DNA from: Daphnia pulex
Taxonomy: Eukaryota > Arthropoda > Branchiopoda > Diplostraca > Daphniidae
Direction of reading: 5' to 3'
Length of the DNA stretch: 64,000 bases
Assembly: GCF_021134715.1 (NCBI RefSeq)
Contig: NC_060021.1
Span: 10,882,501 to 10,946,500 of the forward strand
Both the position numbers and the translations under genes were made by a program. Shown one piece after another: positions 12,605 to 24,800 of the stretch (within the stretch, counting starts at the first letter, position 1; each line of letters opens with the position of its first letter). The notes under the pieces are model-generated. The model made no database searches, was not told where the DNA came from, and saw only the letters and a program-made list of their open reading frames with translations.

Positions 12605-14081
12605 TATTTGTTGCCATTCACATGTTTCAGTCCTTGCTTGTGAAGTTTAGAATGTAAACAAAATTTGAAATATTTTTTTAAAGGGTTAAAGCAGACAAAT
12701 TTGATGAAAATGACTAGACTGTTTTAACTTGTATACAAATTGTTCATACGATCACGAGATGCCACAGTGCTAGCAATAATGCTCTTGACTACGAACAGAA
12801 ATGTTTGTTCAGAAATGTTGAAATAGAAAAAAAAATTTTTGTATAGTGAATTGAAATAACTCATTATAGTTTAGTCTTTCAAAATTATGACTTGTTTCTT
12901 TTCTATGCTTTGGGGACTACAGAATATATAGATGAAATTACTTTGGCAAATTTTAAACTTTATTAGCATTAAATTGCTACGCTTAAAGAAGCAGAGCAAT
13001 AAAAACAGTTTCTACATTTCTGAAAAGTCCTTTGCTGGGAGGAAAAATAAACTGACGTTAAGGGGCTCAATGTGTAACTATGTAGCGTAGCACGTTGCAT
13101 TAGATTACCTACGCACTTAAAGGATTCGAAGCAGTGGGAGACGAAGATGTAATAAAATTTGTTACGACTAACGACCTCCAGCTCGTTCTTTTAAAGATTC
13201 ACGTAGCTCGCTTTAGTTAAATCGGACTCGTGTAAATGCTACATTGTAGCCTATGGCTATACGCACAAGAACGTAACTTTACACATACGCGCATGACGGA
13301 AAAAAGAATATTATGGATGTATTTCCTACCTTTTAATTGGTGTGAAAGGCCCGATGTGTGCTGATGAAATGTGCTGTGCCTATTATTGATCTACTGCAAG
13401 TGGTCATCTTATGCTGTAACATCGATCATGGAAAAAAAATCAAAATTAATGTCTTTTAGTTTAAACATGAATTGAGATCTCTCTAGACAAAGGTTTATGT
13501 AAAATTGCACATCTGCTACATTAGAACAGGAAGGAAATGCGAATCAAATGAGATAAAACTTAATGCCAATAAAGTGAACAATATAAACGACCTCGTGGTG
13601 ATTAGATGTGTCAAGGTCAAGTAAAAAAATAGTAGATGGAAATTAAAGTTAAACTAAACACTATAGTAATGCCTTTCGTAATTCGTAAATATTTACCATA
13701 CTTTTACTTCAAAATCACTTATTCATTATACACGAGGCTGCTATTGTGAGACTTCTTATTAGCTGACTGGCGAACTCATAACTCACAAAGAACTTTTGTT
13801 CTCCTGCAAGTCTGCAACGGACCAATGGTGTGTGTGAATTTGATTTGAAGGTTTTTCAAACAGCGTTGCATTTTTGAAATTTTCCATTAATAGTTTAGTT
13901 CAACAACGTCAATTCGCCAGTCACCTTTGAATTGCTGGTAAGGCAGTTTCTTTCATGACATTAATTTTGTGTCTTGTGAAGCAAGTTTAATCCAGATTTT
14001 GGCTAGATGATAATATGTACACAATTTTCATTCACTCTGAAATAGTTTAGTTACGTGAATCTAGCCATTTCCAAAACAAAA
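12605..14081. other. SLC25A16 3' flank and spacer before the coiled-coil gene
   Basis: AT-rich; must hold the SLC25A16 3' untranslated region and the promoter of the next gene. AATAAA-type hexamers occur near 13045 and 13567. No coding frame of interest and no RNA gene recognised. Confidence 0.6.
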
Positions 14082-15177
14082 ATGGAGGTTGAACCAATGA
14101 AGGACGAGTTTCTAAGCATAAAATCTTCTTTGAAAGAATTCAGCGAGGTGAAATTAGTTTTTATAACGTGACAGATAAGTGAAATGACCCTCATGATTCC
14201 CACCTACAGGCAAAGTTCAAGATGCTCGAGGACATTAGAGCCATTCGAATCAAAATCAAGGTGGCTCAGCAACGTTCATTTCGACTCCAAAATGAGATTC
14301 AAGAAGGTCGAACTCGTTACGAAGAATTCGCTTCCCACTGCGACCGACTTCGTACAAGACTGCTTCAACTCTCTGGTTATCAGCGTGAGTATACAGTTTC
14401 TCGATTCCATAACGGCGATCATCATGTAAAATTACCAAAATTCCGTCGTGATTGTTGATTCCCCCACAGTGGAAATCTCGCGTCTGCAATCCCGTTATAG
14501 AGAATTGACCGCAAATCTCCATGCCAAGAACCAGGTATGTGATAGAGTTTTTGCATTCGTTACATGCTGACCATAATTTACACGACTTTAACCAAAAAAG
14601 GAAAGCGAGAGCCAGTTGGAGAACCTCGAGGCAGAATTTGCCAGACAGCGAAATGAGACAACAACAGAATATGCAAGAAAGGGTAAGGCCAAATAGTACA
14701 CAACCTAAAATTGGATACCCCCTTAGGAAATATTTACCCGTCTATTACTTCCTATTGTCAGTGGAAGAGAAACGGCAGCAACTGGAGCGTGAACTGTCGT
14801 CCCTTCGTTCTGATTTAGCTGCTCACGACGATGACGGGATATTAGTGGAGCAAAAGCGGAAGGTAATGTATTACGACAATTCCATTCGACATAGTAAAAC
14901 CATAGAGTAAGTCTACATTGATATTATTTATTTCTTCTACCAAGCACGACGAGGAGTTGGAATGTTTAAAGACCAACATAGCCATGGAAATGGAACAAGA
15001 GAAAGAGACTGTCCACCACAACAATTGCAAGTTGGTGAGTATAAATGTTCACTGCCGTTTCGCGTACATTTACCAAAAAGCAATGTTTCACTATAATTAC
15101 AATAGAAAGCGAGCTGTTTACAAGAAAACATTCAAGAGCTGGAAACAAAACTTTTCATCCTCCGGGGAGGCCCTTAA
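14082..15177 (+). CDS. Unidentified short coiled-coil protein
   Basis: Seven exons: 14082-14147, 14210-14384, 14470-14534, 14601-14682, 14762-14862, 14945-15034, 15106-15177. All have GT-AG borders with matching phases and give 651 nt, 216 residues. The protein is almost entirely predicted coiled coil, with heptad-like Leu/Ile spacing and dense Glu/Lys/Arg/Gln; for example LEDIRAIRIKIKVAQQRSFR in exon 2 and LENLEAEFARQRNE in exon 4. No signal peptide, membrane segment or enzyme motif is seen. Precise intron structure with uninterrupted phase argues that it is a real gene. No family is recognised with confidence; a CCDC172-like protein is a weak possibility from general length and layout only. 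Exon 6 to 7 is the least certain join. Convergent with the IKK gene. Confidence 0.7.
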
Positions 15178-15890
15178 AGTCTTTTCACACTTCACCGTCA
15201 TTTTTTTGTGCCGCCTTTAAATATTGTGTAATCTACTCAGTCAGTTGGATAACAGATGGCATAGCCCACTCTATCATCAAATAAAACGTTAAAGAACCAG
15301 ATCCATTATCTTACATCAGGAAGAGTCTTAAAAGATATTTGCGGTCAGGAAATTGTGATCTTGAAACAAAAAATATAACCTCATAATAGTTATTTTGTTA
15401 TTCCCCGTTTCAGAAATAACCAACAGCCTAGCTTGGAAATGAGATGAGGCCACAGTACTTTGCGTTCGTAAAAACGTATTAATAGACTGGTGGAGGTAAA
15501 TGTGACGACCTCAGGAAAGTAATTAGAACACGAAATAATTGCTCGGTGCACATAGACACAGTTATTGAGACAATAGCTTTTGGTTGTCGGAGCGCAAAGT
15601 GCCGGCTGGCCTCGGCGAACTGCATGGCCTACTACGGTGGCTGCATTGAAACTGTAGCCAGCCCAAAACTCAACAATCGACCGTTACGAATAGAATTAAA
15701 GGGGTTAATTTCCGTTACTAAATTTGAACATGGCGAAGATAAAACAAGAAGTTTATATCAGAACAAACCCAACATCCTTTGGTTGCCAACACACACAAAA
15801 AGGCACCTACAGTTATTGCAAAGAAGTAACAACTAGAGTCTGTAAAATGAAATCAAATAACAATATGAAAAATACAGCAATTACGCTGTG
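15178..15890. other. Convergent 3' flanks of the coiled-coil and IKK genes
   Basis: Both neighbours end towards this 713-bp stretch, so it should contain two 3' untranslated regions. An AATAAA at 15280-15285 on the plus strand fits the coiled-coil gene. The 96-codon frame at 15546-15836 has no recognised homology. Confidence 0.65.
15280..15285 (+). terminator. Candidate poly(A) signal of the coiled-coil gene
   Basis: AATAAA about 105 nt after the stop codon at 15177, on the gene strand. Position is reasonable; no transcript evidence. Confidence 0.4.
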
Positions 15891-18863
15891 CTAGTCATTC
15901 AAAAAATTCCAATCAATTCTATGCGGTGTCGTGTTACAAGTTGCGCTCAATCCTCGGCTGAGTGTGTCCTGAATTCTAATGAAAGAAGCGAAGGGAAAAG
16001 GAAATGAAAAGATTCGTATTTAGATGGAACTGTACGGTTGGTGGTCCTACTTATTGCATTAACACGGTTAAACTTACTGGTAGCGCAAACTTTGGTTTTC
16101 TTGAATGACGACCATTGATTCACGAGCTTCATCCTCTCTCAGACTTAAGCTTGGGATATTGAGAAGGCTGGGCTCGCTAGCGGCATGCGGTTGATTTATC
16201 ATGGACGTGCGCTGCCACAGCGTAACCTGCAAAATAAATTATGAGATGCCAGGGCAAAAGACTGTAATCACAAGAAATTACAGCGCGTTCGAGCAGGGTC
16301 CAAACATCGTTCTGCCGTGAGGTTTGAAACACGAAAATTTGATCCTGAAACTGATCTATTTCATTCTTCAGAACAATTAGCTGCGGTAAAAAGCTGTCCA
16401 CGTCGGCCGAAGCCTTCTCCACCACTCTAAATAAAAGAATTTTTAATTTCAACAAACACCAGGACCAAAGAAAAACCATTCGAACAAACCTGATTTGAGT
16501 GAAACAATCGGTGAAGAGTTGGCTACGGTTTTTAAATGCCTTTACCACGACTTTAGTCATGGCCACGTTATTCTCCATTTGCTGTTTCTGCTCTGCCGAA
16601 CGCTTCTGGAGGTCACTATAAAGTTCAAGAGCTAATTGGCTACAGTTATCCAAGGCGACGGAGGGTTTGGCTAGGAAAACCCCAGCCAATTTAGCAGCTT
16701 CGGCTACGCCAGATACCGTGCGCTGAACCACTTGTTCCAACGTGGTGCATCTCGATTGCAATTCAGCCAACTTGTTGCTTAAAGTAACTTCTTCTTTGTT
16801 CCACTTTTCAAGCAAAGTACAAGAGGCTGTTGAAGCAATAAAAATCAACAAAGTTAAAATAAAAACTAATAAGTGGTTTCTGGATCGATATAAATCATTA
16901 CGCAGTCCTCCTCTTTGAGCTTGCAACTTGTAATTATACTGGTCTTGTTTCAAGCTGCTGGTGAAAAGATCGTGACGTGAAACGGCGTGACGAAGGGCCC
17001 CATTGATAAAATCAGTTTGTTGTTTCAACAGTGACGCTCTCACCGTCATGTACGTTCTATCAATTATAAAACAAAAATGTTAAGTGAATACCGTAAGCTG
17101 GCGGGCAGCAATTTAGGCAACTGAAAAAAGGTTAGCAAATAAACGTACGAATGAATTTTCAGAGCGTGATTCAGCTTTCGGTAAAGTGTCGCCTGATGAT
17201 TGATAAAGAAGACAGACTGGGCCCACATTCGTTTCTGAATTCGGTACTCGAATTCCTCTCTTGGATTCGCTAGCATAGTCTCCAGGAATTCCGGATATAC
17301 TTGCGTCAACTTGCATTCCGATCCGTCGTTAAACTTGGAGAATAGGCAAACATTCCCGAGCTCCTCACTGCCGAAAAATTGCCTAGCGTTTTTCCCCGAA
17401 TCCGACGCATATCCTCTTGGGAGAACCAACAATTGATATCGGGGGCTGATGCCGGTGTCCCGTTCGATCCACTCGTGAAAAGTCTCCATGGTAACGTCGT
17501 CGCTGACGGTGTAGGATAACAGAGCAAGGCCCTCGACCCAGAAAATGGATACAACCTCAGTAGTTAGAACCTTTTCCAATAAGCCGAAAGCCACGATAGG
17601 TCCTGGTGGACGACTAGCATCAGGTACCCAATGACGACCTCGCATAGCAGGGTTCCACTCCAACATCAATTTCAACCACTCTTCCATTTGCGCTTGCACG
17701 ACACTACAAAAAAAAATTTCATTAAGTTGCAATACTAACATATATATTTTTTTTAAATAGCACAATCATGTAATTACCTGCTCAAATGATTTTCCTTGAA
17801 TAACTTTTGGGAGAAAACAATTTCACCGCTTGGGTGTGAATAAATGCAAATATCACTGTGCGTTTTCCGTTCCGCGTGCTGCATCCTACAACCGCCAAAG
17901 AACCAAACATTGGTAGTCTGTGACTGTATTATTTATTCAGGCGGAATACCAAACAACAGGGGGCTGGCCAGGGAGAAATGGTCGAACTCCTGTAATACAC
18001 TCGTGGATGACGACTCCCAAACTCCAATAATCAACTGAAATCAAATACAAGTTAATAATGTTGCACGCACCTGGAATTTTTAAATTTGTTTTTGTCTCAG
18101 GACATACCGGTATTGTTGTACTTCTCGCAGCTAAAAAGCTCGGGAGCCAAATACTGCAACGTTCCGACTAATGTATGGCATAGACTTTGTTTGTTCAAAT
18201 TTTTTGCCATGCCCAAATCAATCAGTTTGTAAAATTTCTGTTAAGAAAGAGTGATAATCGAAAAGGTAAAAATCCTGGGAAGAAATTATCAATGCCTGAA
18301 TTTAATCGAACCTTTTCCTCCGTCTGTTGAATGACCACATTCTCTGGTTTTATATCCCTATGTACTACCTTGACTGAATGAAGGTATACAACAGCACTGG
18401 AAATATCACGTAAGATGTCTACAACATCCTTTTCAGGAATTCCACAACAATTGGCTGGTTTGTTGAGTACTTGACGAAGATCCCCTCCATTGCAGTATTC
18501 CATACAGAGAATGGGTGCATCACAACTTAAAGATCTAAGATCTGGAGGAACTGGTAGAGAAGCAACTATTCCTGTATTTCATAAATTTTGTTAGGTATTG
18601 CATAAGTTTAACAGCGAAGTGTCAAATCAAGTAGCAAGTTTTATACCTGGATGTTTTAAATGATGGAGAATGTCCAGTTCTTTGTCCCAGTTGTTATCGG
18701 CGACAAAGGGAGAATCTCGATGGATCTTTTTGACGGCAATTTTTTCTCCTGTAAGTCTATTTATCATCAAGAGTACTTTACCAAAAGCACCAGACCCCAG
18801 GAGGCGTTCGAGTTTCCATTCTCCAAATTCAAGTTTCTCCATTTTGTTCTCTGCCTGATCCAT
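15891..18863 (-). CDS. IKBKB: I-kappa-B kinase beta-like kinase
   Basis: Serine/threonine kinase that phosphorylates I-kappa-B proteins to release NF-kappa-B. Minus-strand exons: 18647-18863, 18312-18571, 18108-18237, 17950-18034, 17778-17885, 17149-17703, 16867-17056, 16490-16803, 16282-16426, 16078-16226, 15891-15975; 2238 nt, 745 residues (human IKK-beta 756). Seen: Gly loop LGSGAFGKV, Lys in [13 protein letters not shown] catalytic loop, D166-L-G instead of DFG as in human IKK-beta, activation loop S177-L-C-H-T181 before [10 protein letters not shown], kinase C-lobe to [12 protein letters not shown], a ubiquitin-like region, a long helical scaffold domain, and a C-terminal IDWNFL motif at residues 738-743 resembling the NEMO-binding LDWSWL. 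An in-frame 63-nt segment, 16804-16866, is modelled as an intron because it would put a hydrophobic stretch into the helical domain. TBK1/IKK-epsilon is excluded by DLG, the NBD and the overall match. Confidence 0.93.
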
Positions 18864-20203
18864 TTCTTAACTGTTTCCCATTAATGAAATCAAATGTGGA
18901 AAACAGGAATAATCTCTTGGCCCATTAGCAATCCAGATTTCTCAATAATAATAATCCCATAGTCAGAAATTAATCAAGTATTGTGAAATTCTAAGATGTT
19001 GTTATTTTCTCTTGCTTCACGAGTTTGCTTCACAACGTTGCCAGGTTTTCAATGTCAACAAGGTACGAAATCATGTAAATTTTTTAACCATTTTCTAGGA
19101 CAGGTGTTGGCCACCTGCACTAGCCTGAATAAATAAAACTAGCACGCGAACCCACACACACACACACAAGTTTCAAAAATGAAAAAGTAAAAGAACCAGA
19201 AGTCGAAGGACATTTTTAGATGCTCTTGTATTTTTTTTTTTGGCTTTCTGAACCATTATTATACGCACACACACAAGTGGAACAAAAATCTCAGCAATCA
19301 ATTCACCACCACAGGTTTTTTGTGTAAAAATGTATACATTCAATGATATAGATAACAGGCTTCCGGGAGGAGACAGACAGACAGACAGAGAGAGATAGAG
19401 AAAAAGTGTTGTTGTTGTTGTTGTGTAGTAGTAGTAGTCAGTCGAAAGAGAATGGCGGAGCGAGAAAATGACAGAAGTTGAACGTCAGCCGACGAGAGAG
19501 AAAACAACATTTGGTCTTTCTTTAAAAAAACGTTGCATTTCTTCCTTTCTCTCTGCTCATTTAGCAGCCCCCCAAAAAAGACAATAGCGCAGAGAGAAAG
19601 AGAGGAGAAAACAAGTGTTTGGGTTTTTCTTCGTACATAAACATTTTTTTCCTCCTCATCCACCCGATTTTTGTGTTGTTGGAAAGAATTCGTCACACAC
19701 CGGCCTCCATTATTGTCTGGAACAACTTTCTCGTAGTAATTGTAATTGAAGAAAAATAAGGGCGCGAATATAAATCCGATCGAACAAGGCCACATCATTT
19801 AACATCCAGCGGATAAAAAGTGATAAGATTGGTTTTTTTTTAGGCATGCAGTAATTTTTCATCTCACAGAAATTTTGCCCGGATTCGAAAAGACTAAAAT
19901 TCCCTCCCTTACAAATTCAATTTTTGCATCTTCCGGCTGTGACCTCATCACATCGACTCCGTTAAGACGAAAACAAATTCAACAACTGAAAACGACGAAA
20001 TCTTATTTAAAAAAAAAAAAAAAAACGTCCCAGAAAGAAAGATGAGAGAGTACCCAGATAATCTGTATAATAATAATAATAATAAGTATTTTTTTTTTTT
20101 GCATTTTAAACTAATCCCCCCTCCCAAAAATATGGACTTTTCTCTCTTTTTATTCTTCCCCCACACTATTTTTTTTTGTTTGTTAATTTATTGAATATTT
20201 TTT
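18864..20203. other. IKK upstream region and far 3' side of ELL
   Basis: Contains the IKK promoter (upstream of 18863 on the minus strand) and possibly the end of the ELL transcription unit. It has poly-T, CA, AGAC and GTTGTT tracts. No gene recognised; the 152-codon minus frame at 19340-19798 is low-complexity. Confidence 0.6.
19371..19398. repeat. AGAC/AG microsatellite
   Basis: Runs of agac followed by agag units. Simple-sequence tract in the ELL 3' side; no function seen. Confidence 0.75.
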
Positions 20204-20209
20204 TTTATT
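20187..20209 (-). terminator. Candidate ELL poly(A) signals
   Basis: Two AATAAA hexamers on the minus strand (TTTATT on plus at 20187-20192 and 20204-20209), about 1.7 kb after the ELL stop. If used, the 3' untranslated region would be long and simple-sequence rich. Other hexamers exist nearby, so this is only a candidate. Confidence 0.3.
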
Positions 20210-21873
20210 TTTGGATTTTAAATCTCCCTCCAAAAATAGAAACAAATTTTTGAAATTCCCGCATTTGTTTAAATAGCCATCCAAAAGTGGATGATGTCGG
20301 AATCATTTGGTGGTGGCGGTTGGTAGTGGAGGAGGGAAGGGTAGTGTAGTTGTGTTACAAGTAAGTCTCTCTTGAACGAAAATCAACGGGGGGTATGTCT
20401 ATATATCACCTGGCAAGAAAAGTGGGGGGGAGGGGGGGGGAGGGCACGTCGAAAATTGGAATTATATATGGCTAAACCTTGGGGGGAAGGGCATGGGAGG
20501 GCAGGAAATGAAAAGAATGAAGGGAAAAATAAGAAGAGGGGAGCGATTTGACCAAAAAACAATTTTGGTGGATGGTGCGCGAATGAAAGACAAAAGTGTA
20601 CACGACGTGAAAGCCAAAAACGTAGAAAACAACCCAAATAAGAAAAAAAAATTTAAGTTCAATTTTTTTTTTGTTTTCAAAGGTGTTGTGTGTCTTGTCT
20701 GTGTGTGTGGACAAAAGAGAAAATGCTGTTCAATGGTGGGGTATAGGAGGAGGGAATGACAGTTATTTCCCTCTTCTTCTGTTTTTCCTGTCGGCGAAGA
20801 ATAGGAGGAAAAAAAAAAGGAAAAAAAATGGCGACCGCCTCATCTATATCGACTTTTGGACACAGCGAGCAAATAGAGAAAGAAAAAGCTTTAATTCAAA
20901 AAAGAAAAAATTCCATCCCAATGCGAGGAATTTTCTTGATTTCGTTTGGAAAATAATAATGATAATAAGGTACTGTACGTACTACCCCGACAACAACCTC
21001 CCCCTAGAAATGAATCAGAAGAATATCAAGGAGAGAAAAAACTGAGAAAAACGGGGTGGGGGAAAAAAAATCAAGCTATTATATGGGATTTGGGGAGATG
21101 ATATCAACAATATGCAGCCAACAATTTAAATGGGTTCTCGAAATCTAAGCTAGAGACACACACACGCACAAACAAACGCTCGCTCGTTCGATCTTTCGCA
21201 GGCAAATAAACAAAAGGAAAAAGAAAAATGAACAAACAAACAAACACACACACACACAATCTTTAAATCCACCATGGGTTTTACGGTATTATCGATATTC
21301 GCGGTTGAAATGACGTGATGATTAGAGTCGTTTTTTTTTTCCTATTGTCGTGATTTCGTCGTGCTCCCCTCTAAAAAAAACAATTGCGACAGAGTGCACC
21401 GCTACACACCTCGTCCCCACCCCGTTTGCCAAAACCACATCACACAGGGGGAAAAATAATATTAAGGGCCCCCAATGATTAAGTGAGCAAACCTAAAAAA
21501 AAAAAAAATTTCAACTAAATTTTGTCTTTTTTTCGATTTTCTTCTTTTTTTGTGTTGATGATGATGTGTGTGTGTTTGCTTGTTGTCTGTTTTGAATTAA
21601 ATATGAACAAACTTCTTCTTTACCGACAATCTGTTGAGCCACGGCCTTTGAGAGAGATTGTGTAAGAGAGAGAGAGAGGGGGGAGGTGATTCTTTCATAA
21701 AGAATCTGGGCGAGAGAGAGAGAAAAAAGTGGAGAAAAGAAAAAGAGAATAATTTCGATTGGAATCATTATCAAAGAGAGGATTGGGGAGCTGGAGAGAG
21801 AGAGAGAGGGATTGACTAAATCGCCATCATCAAAAGAGATAGGGGGACGATCGAAACAAACAAACTAGGGGGG
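20210..21873 (-). other. Probable ELL 3' untranslated region, simple-sequence rich
   Basis: No gene on either strand. Dominated by purine/pyrimidine runs: G-rich 20424-20445, A-rich 20800-20830, CA near 21160 and 21247, and GA tracts at 21668-21680, 21713-21722 and 21793-21810. Assigned to ELL by orientation and adjacency only. Confidence 0.5.
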
Positions 21874-24800
21874 TCAAGAACGGCAGGTCTGGGTCGTGTC
21901 CCATTCCAGCACGAGCCGCTTAATGTGGGCCAACTTTTCGTGAAGGTGATGGAACCGTCGCTTCGCCTCCCGGTACTTGGCGTCCCGCAAATTCTCCTTG
22001 TACTCGCGGACGATTTGACTTTTGATGCGCTGCGCGATTCAAAACAACCCGAGTTCATTAGCCATGAATTAGAAAACACACACACAAATTTACGTCGTTG
22101 TCTTTGTCTTTACCTGCCAAGCCGAGGTGCCTTCGTCCTGCTGTCGCAGCTCCTCTTCCAGGTGAGAGAAACGCTTGGAAACTTTGTCGATGGCCTTGTG
22201 CAGGTTGCGGTACTCGTTGTACTGCGAGTTGAAATCCTCCTTGTAGCGGCTGCGCTGCTCGCCAGAGACGATCGTTCGGTACTGCAGAGTGTACGGCTCC
22301 GAATCCGTTTCCGTTGGCGTCGTCGAGGCTGACAGGCCGACGCTCACGTCCGTCGTGTCCATCATGTGATCGGCCGACATGCTGTCGGGACTCGAGTTGG
22401 GCGTGTCGGGCCCATCCGTCGACGACGTGACCCGCGTCGACACCACGGCCGTCGCTTGAGTCGATGACGAAGTCGACAGCGCCAAACTTCCAGGTCTGTA
22501 ATAATTGTGATTCTCCGATCGGTGGTGGTTGTGGTGATGGTTGTTGTTGTTGTTGTTGTTGTGTTGCTGATGAGCTGGGGGCATCTGCGGTGGCTGTTGC
22601 TGCTGCACTTGGTTGTGTTGTTGCTGGTGATGGTGGTTGTTGTCCTTGTTGTTGTTGTGGTAGTGTTGCTGCTGCTGCAGTTGTTGTTGGTGATGGCTGG
22701 GCGGAGAGGGACGCACTTTAAGAGACGAACTAGACCTAGCGGGTGCCATCTGCTGTTGTTGAGCGTTGCGAGAATCGGGCACGGACGAGTGATGATGCGT
22801 CGATTGACTCGAATCGGGTTTCTTGTAGAGCGAGATCCTCTGCTTCTTGGCTGCCTTGGCGGCCGCTTCGACAGCGGCCGCGTCCAGAGCATCGAGTCCG
22901 GCCAAGACTTGCTGACTCGGCCGTTTCTCGCCTCTCTCCCGCTTCTCTGGTGCGGCACCAGTGGCCAGGCCGCCACTCGCTAGACCACCGTTGGGACTGG
23001 CACTTGTTTTATTGTTATGAATGGCGGACAACGAGGACAGCGACGATGACGAACCGACCGGAGAGCCGTTCGAATGCAAGCTACTAGATGGTGGCGAATG
23101 CCCACTTCCGCTACTCGAATCACTCACCGGCGGCGTCAAGTTCTGCGGCTTCCGTCTGCAACGACAAACAAAACAACACCCATGTAATGCAATCAATCAT
23201 TCCCTTTGACTCTTTTCTTTCTTTCATTAATTCCTTTTTGAATCAAAATCTCAATTAACGTGCTCCAAAAAAGAAAAAGTGAAATGAGCCGGACCGATCG
23301 ACTTTCCAAAAAAAAGGAGAGAGAAATCGGTCACTAGAATTTCATTTCAACGAATAAAAAAAATGAAATCTTCTTCTTCTTTACAAAACGGCCGTCCTCA
23401 ATTCTCTTTCAATGCATTCTGTTCCCGTCCATTGAGTCGTCGCCGATTCAGTCAGCTTATTCGATCAGATTACACACAAATAGCTGAATCGACATCCGAC
23501 GATGGCCAAACCAGATAATCCGGTTCGAATTTTTAGTTGAAAAATAAATAATAATAAAAAAAAGGCACATAAGCATCAATTCCCCTCGCCCTCACGGCGT
23601 ATCACACAAAGGCAGGACGTGCCAAACTGGCCCAGATTGCAGCAGCAGTCAGACCAGTCCCCCCTCCCACTCCCCACGCACACAGAGAGAGAATGGCAGC
23701 CATGGCAAACAGACAGAGAGAGAACAGGTTTTTTTTTTCGTTCATTCGTTCGCCCCTCAATAAATAAAAGGGCGTGCAGCGCAGAGAGTTAAAACATAAA
23801 AAAAAGACTTTCACTTTGATTGCACGCCATTACCTTTTGAGAATCTGCTTCTCCTGGTCCGTGTAAAATGGCCAGTCGTCGTGCACGTCGTTCCAGATAT
23901 GCCGCGCCAGGTGGTACGCTTGATCCTTCATCAAGCCGATGGCAGACAAGACGTTCATAATCAGTTTCTTGTCCTTTTCCTTGAGACCCTCTGAATCAAG
24001 AAGAAGAAGACAGAAATGAAAATGGGGTAACACAAAGTGGAGACACTAACGTCATGTTTCACGTCAATCAAACGATCAAATTAGAAGCAGAAAAAGACTT
24101 ACCTTTGTGTAATCGATTAACGAGTTCGGGTTTCTTGTAAGATCGAATGGCCAACATGTGAATGAGTCTCTCGCGAAGCGGCCGCTTCATCAAATCCGGA
24201 TTGGCTTCCACCATAGAACCCGAACCATTGGCGTATCCATCTTTCAATGCTGCAATTGCACACAGACAATAACAAGGAATTGGTAAAATGTCACTGGACG
24301 GAGGGTAGTGGCTAACTGGGCAAAACAAGTGGCGGAGCGAATCGGATTGGAAACAATTCTCTCGTACGCCCAGCAGCCATAGTTAAATTAGGAAAAGAAA
24401 AAATAGAAAGTTTACTGGAAGATGATGTCATTGACGAGTTGGACGAAATGGAGGAGGCAGTGGGGTAGGATGGCGAGGCGGCGGATCTCGGCAGGGGACT
24501 AATGGCATTGCTGGTTGTCCGTTGTCCGCCCAGCGACGGCGAAGACGTGCTACTCCGTCCGAGACCTCCCCCACCACTTCCGTTTTGTTGCTGCTGTACA
24601 TGGCTACTGCTGTTGTGATACGTGGACGACGGATAGAGGGAAGATAACGAAGATGAGGATAAGGAAGACGGAGCGGTCGTCGACGACAATGAAGAAGACG
24701 AGCCGCCCCGGTGGTGGTGATGATGCTGTGACGTCGGATGGACTCCTCCTCCTCCTCCGGAGGTGGGCGGCGACGTGTCGCCTCGATCCCTCCGAGGCGG

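Noticed and set aside
22507..22983. 158-codon plus-strand frame rich in Val and Leu
   Set aside because: It is the antisense of the Asn/His/Gln repeats in ELL exon 7; no independent gene.
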